DNA of 7,836 bases from an uncultured Mycoplasmatota bacterium (GTDB taxonomy: Bacteria > Bacillota_I > Bacilli_A > RF39 > UBA660): NCBI GenBank assembly GCA_948437815.1, contig CAOJKG010000038.1, forward strand, positions 1 through 7,836, read 5' to 3'. The position numbers and the translations under genes were made by a program. The notes beneath the pieces were generated by a model. It saw only the letters and a list, made by a program, of their open reading frames with translations. It made no database searches and had not been told where the DNA came from. Below are positions 5,572-7,836 of this stretch, in pieces (the first letter of the stretch is position 1; the number at the start of each line of letters is the position of its first letter).

Positions 5572-6819
5572 TGATAAATAGGCTTTTCCTGTTTCTAAAG
5601 TTTTGCCTTTTATTTTGGCAAGTTCAGAGACACTAACAACTTGATAGCCATTCGCATATAACCATGGTAGAATTATTTTTAACGACTCATAACTAGATTC
5701 GTATAATTCATGCATTAATATTATTGCACCATCATGAACGTTTTCTTTAATGTAATTAACAATATGTTTTACATTACGATATCGCCAATCTTCTGTGTCT
5801 AAATCCCACAAAATAAAATAATTATTGATAGTTTCTAAATTTTCTTTACTATATGCACCATATGGTGGTCTTAAAAGTTTTATGTGGTCGCCAGTTATAG
5901 AATTATATAAATTGTCTGTTTTGGTTAAATTCTCATTTACTTTATCATAAGCTGCCCTTTTAATATTTAAATGGTCATAGGTGTGAGATCCTATTTCATT
6001 ACCTGATTTATAAGTTTGTAAAACACAAGACTTGCAACTATTCATCATAGTACCCACCATAAAAAATGTTGCATGGGCTTTATTTTTATTTAATTCCTCT
6101 AATATCAAAGGATTATAATACCCACTTGGCCCATCATCAAAAGTTAGAGCAACAGCCTTTTTATTGCTAGAATAATTAAAACCATTTTCATTCTGATAAT
6201 TCTTATTTAATTCTGGTTTATAATTGAGAAGATCTTTTATTTCATTAAAATCAATTTTTAAAGTAACCTCTTCTTTTATATCATAATTGTAAATATAATC
6301 ATAGTAATATATTATTACTTCATTTTCAGTTACATAATACCCTTTTTCACCATCACCATTTTCAATACCTTTAATAATAAATTCTGGATATTTCAAATTT
6401 AGTAATTCTTTTTCTTTTTCTTCAAAAGACTTTAATTTATTTTCTTTTAACATATCAAAGAAAGCTATTTCTTTACCAGTATAAGTGTCAATAATAATAC
6501 TATTATATCTTTCACCACTTTTAGTTATGTTATTTTCATCTGTTCTTTTTTCTGTGCTTTTATATACTATACTTTTATATCTAGTATTATCATTACTTTC
6601 ATAAACAATATCAGAATATTTATTTTTTATGTCCTCCATTAACCCTTCAATATTAACTTTTTTAGAATTTTTTACTTCACTAGATTGGCTACCTTCTTCA
6701 TTTTTGCTATCTAATTTATTGTTCCAAAAAAGTAAGACAAGAATTAATGCTCCTATAATTAATGCTGTAATAATCAGTATAATCGTACTTTTATCTATTA
6801 TATTATCGTTGTACTTCAT
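5563..6819 (-). CDS. Membrane-anchored polysaccharide deacetylase (NodB domain), PgdA-like
   Basis: A 418-residue protein: short cytoplasmic N-terminus, one membrane anchor (about 12-32), a polar linker, an extracytoplasmic alpha/beta domain (about 55-200) and a C-terminal NodB deacetylase domain (about 220-405). This layout resembles streptococcal PgdA, which removes acetyl groups from peptidoglycan N-acetylglucosamine and so raises lysozyme resistance. All NodB motifs are present: TFDDGP (226-231; Asp228 catalytic base, Asp229 metal ligand), SHTYDH (278-283; His279 and His283 metal ligands), RPPYG (317-321), DTEDW (341-345) and LMH (368-370; His370 catalytic acid). The end GYQVVSVSELAKIKG is typical of these enzymes. 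Cys262 and Cys265 form an unusual CxxC. The ATG at 6819 has a modest AGGTAG 9 nt upstream. The gene starts 34 nt after an ABC permease on the same strand and may share its transcript. Substrate is inferred; chitooligosaccharide or another envelope glycan is possible. Confidence 0.93.
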   Translation of the reverse strand: MKYNDNIIDKSTIILIITALIIGALILVLLFWNNKLDSKNEEGSQSSEVKNSKKVNIEGLMEDIKNKYSDIVYESNDNTRYKSIVYKSTEKRTDENNITKSGERYNSIIIDTYTGKEIAFFDMLKENKLKSFEEKEKELLNLKYPEFIIKGIENGDGEKGYYVTENEVIIYYYDYIYNYDIKEEVTLKIDFNEIKDLLNYKPELNKNYQNENGFNYSSNKKAVALTFDDGPSGYYNPLILEELNKNKAHATFFMVGTMMNSCKSCVLQTYKSGNEIGSHTYDHLNIKRAAYDKVNENLTKTDNLYNSITGDHIKLLRPPYGAYSKENLETINNYFILWDLDTEDWRYRNVKHIVNYIKENVHDGAIILMHELYESSYESLKIILPWLYANGYQVVSVSELAKIKGKTLETGKAYLSLR

Positions 6820-6840
6820 TAAAAACCACTACCTATTTAT

Positions 6841-6846
6841 ATTATA
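6841..6846 (-). promoter_or_regulatory. Possible -10 of the deacetylase gene
   Basis: The minus strand carries a perfect TATAAT in the 34-nt gap after the permease stop, placing a start near 6834, about 15 nt before the ATG. The sequence 17 nt upstream (TGTAAA) matches the -35 consensus at only 3 of 6 positions, and in AT-rich DNA the -10 alone is weak evidence. Confidence 0.3.
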
Positions 6847-6853
6847 ACTAATT

Positions 6854-7836
6854 TTATATGTTTTTTACATCTTTTTTGCTAAAATACAGATAAGTTAGAC
6901 ATAATATTACACTTATATAGCCTAAAACTATTAACAAAGAATGAATAGGCTCAAATTTAAAGGGATTATTATAATAATTTACTAAATAACTAAAATCCCA
7001 GTGAACTGATACAAAAGCTTTTAATATACTTAAATTATATATTAAAGCTAAATTCTTAATTACTTCACTTACTAAATAAAATAAGAATGTTATAGTTATA
7101 GCTGCACTAGTTGATGTTGTTATTGTACTAAGTCCAAAACATAAGATACTTAAAACTATATATATTGGAGCACACGCTATTAGTGACATAAATAAATACC
7201 CAAAGCAAGAATATTTAACTAATACACCTTCTCTAGCATTATATATCAAAATTGGTATACTTAAAGAATCAAATCCCAACATAATACCACCAATTATAAT
7301 TTCAATTAAAATCATAAAGAATATAATAAGAGGTATTAATATAAGTATAGTTAATAATTTAGAAGTTAATATTGTTCTTCTTTTAAATGGTTTAGTAAGT
7401 AAATACTTAATTGTTCCTTTATTAAATTCTTCACTTACTATTGAACCACATATCATTACAATATATATTAAAATAAATATTTGAAATTCACTGTTAAAAT
7501 TACTTAAAATGTATCTTACTGTACTAGTATTATTTATATCTTTTTGTTCCTCCAAAATATATTTGTTTTTTAAAAACATACTGTCTAAATTTTGTAATCT
7601 TTTTTTTTCATCAGTTGTTAAATTCTTTTTTGCTTTTAAATTACGATATTCTACTAAGTCAGTTTCAATATCTATTATAGCAGTATTTAAATAATTATTA
7701 GAGTCAAATGATATATTATTTTTTAAACGATATTCAGCTAACTTAATTCTGATGTTTAATCTTTCTTTTATTTCATCATCAGTTGTAGTATTTATTTTTT
7801 CTTTTAATTCTTCAATATTTTTATTAACAAAATATT
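6854..7836 (-). CDS. ABC-2 type transporter permease, C-terminal part, truncated by window edge
   Basis: The frame stays open from the TAA at 6856-6854 to the right edge, giving 326 visible residues. The ATG at 7579 is internal, since 85 more in-frame residues lie upstream without a stop. The first roughly 115 visible residues are charged and helical (for example IEELKEKINTTTDDEIKERL). A polytopic domain follows with about five membrane segments, starting FQIFILIYIVMICGSIVSEEF. SEEFNKGTIKYLLTKPFKRR is the ABC-2 permease signature (EExxxGT, then a Pro and basic pair) in the first cytoplasmic loop. The usual plan for such proteins is one helix, a large extracytoplasmic coiled domain, then five or more helices, so the first helix is probably off-window. 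The partner ATPase is probably encoded next, beyond the edge. Substrate is unknown; lipid, peptide and antibiotic export are all possible. The deacetylase gene follows 34 nt downstream. Confidence 0.88.
   Translation of the reverse strand, partial: YFVNKNIEELKEKINTTTDDEIKERLNIRIKLAEYRLKNNISFDSNNYLNTAIIDIETDLVEYRNLKAKKNLTTDEKKRLQNLDSMFLKNKYILEEQKDINNTSTVRYILSNFNSEFQIFILIYIVMICGSIVSEEFNKGTIKYLLTKPFKRRTILTSKLLTILILIPLIIFFMILIEIIIGGIMLGFDSLSIPILIYNAREGVLVKYSCFGYLFMSLIACAPIYIVLSILCFGLSTITTSTSAAITITFLFYLVSEVIKNLALIYNLSILKAFVSVHWDFSYLVNYYNNPFKFEPIHSLLIVLGYISVILCLTYLYFSKKDVKNI

Noticed and set aside
6629..6847. 72-codon plus-strand frame opposite the deacetylase N-terminus
   Set aside because: Its hydrophobic character comes from the complementary strand of the membrane anchor and linker; no start signal supports it.
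7509..7694. 61-codon plus-strand frame opposite the permease
   Set aside because: Antisense to the continuous permease reading frame; Phe/Ser-rich shadow composition.
1..7836. Alternative genetic code (TGA read as Trp), considered because of the AT-rich, Mollicutes-like composition
   Set aside because: The tryptophans I checked are TGG, genes end at TAA, and TGA occurs as a backup stop after the small membrane gene, so nothing calls for recoding.

Overview
This is an AT-rich window from a low-GC Gram-positive bacterium (Bacillota, possibly an uncultured Bacilli or Clostridia lineage). The evidence is the HrcA/CIRCE heat-shock circuit, a DnaK lacking the roughly 24-residue ATPase-domain segment found in Gram-negative DnaK, AGGTG/AAGGAG-type ribosome binding sites, and a PgdA-like cell-wall deacetylase. 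Tryptophan is encoded by TGG where I checked, and nothing suggests an alternative genetic code. No mobile element, CRISPR array, tRNA or rRNA was seen.

Layout, left to right (most genes on the minus strand): (1) 1-890, the N-terminal half of oligoendopeptidase F, cut by the window edge. (2) 942-4375, the hrcA-grpE-dnaK heat-shock operon, read right to left with gaps of 0 and 2 nt. (3) 4376-4527, its control region: a consensus sigma-A-type promoter (TTGACA-17-TATAAT), a CIRCE operator at the transcription start, a second degenerate CIRCE-like dyad over the -35, and the terminator of the upstream gene. (4) 4528-5124, an Fe/Mn superoxide dismutase that probably starts at TTG. (5) 5203-5571, the only plus-strand gene, a small three-helix membrane protein of unknown function. 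(6) 5563-6819, a membrane-anchored NodB-type polysaccharide deacetylase whose 3' end overlaps the small gene by 9 nt. (7) 6854-7836, the C-terminal part of an ABC-2 type permease, cut by the right edge.

How they work together: HrcA represses its own operon through CIRCE. GrpE and DnaK form the core of the Hsp70 machine, but dnaJ, which commonly follows dnaK in this operon, is not next; pepF follows behind a small hairpin. Sod, the deacetylase and the permease are envelope or stress functions with no demonstrated link to the operon. I see no convincing undescribed multi-gene system. The points most worth a second look are the tandem CIRCE-like operator, the missing dnaJ with the dnaK-pepF hairpin, the altered aromatic shell of the SOD, and the unknown small membrane protein with no visible ribosome binding site.
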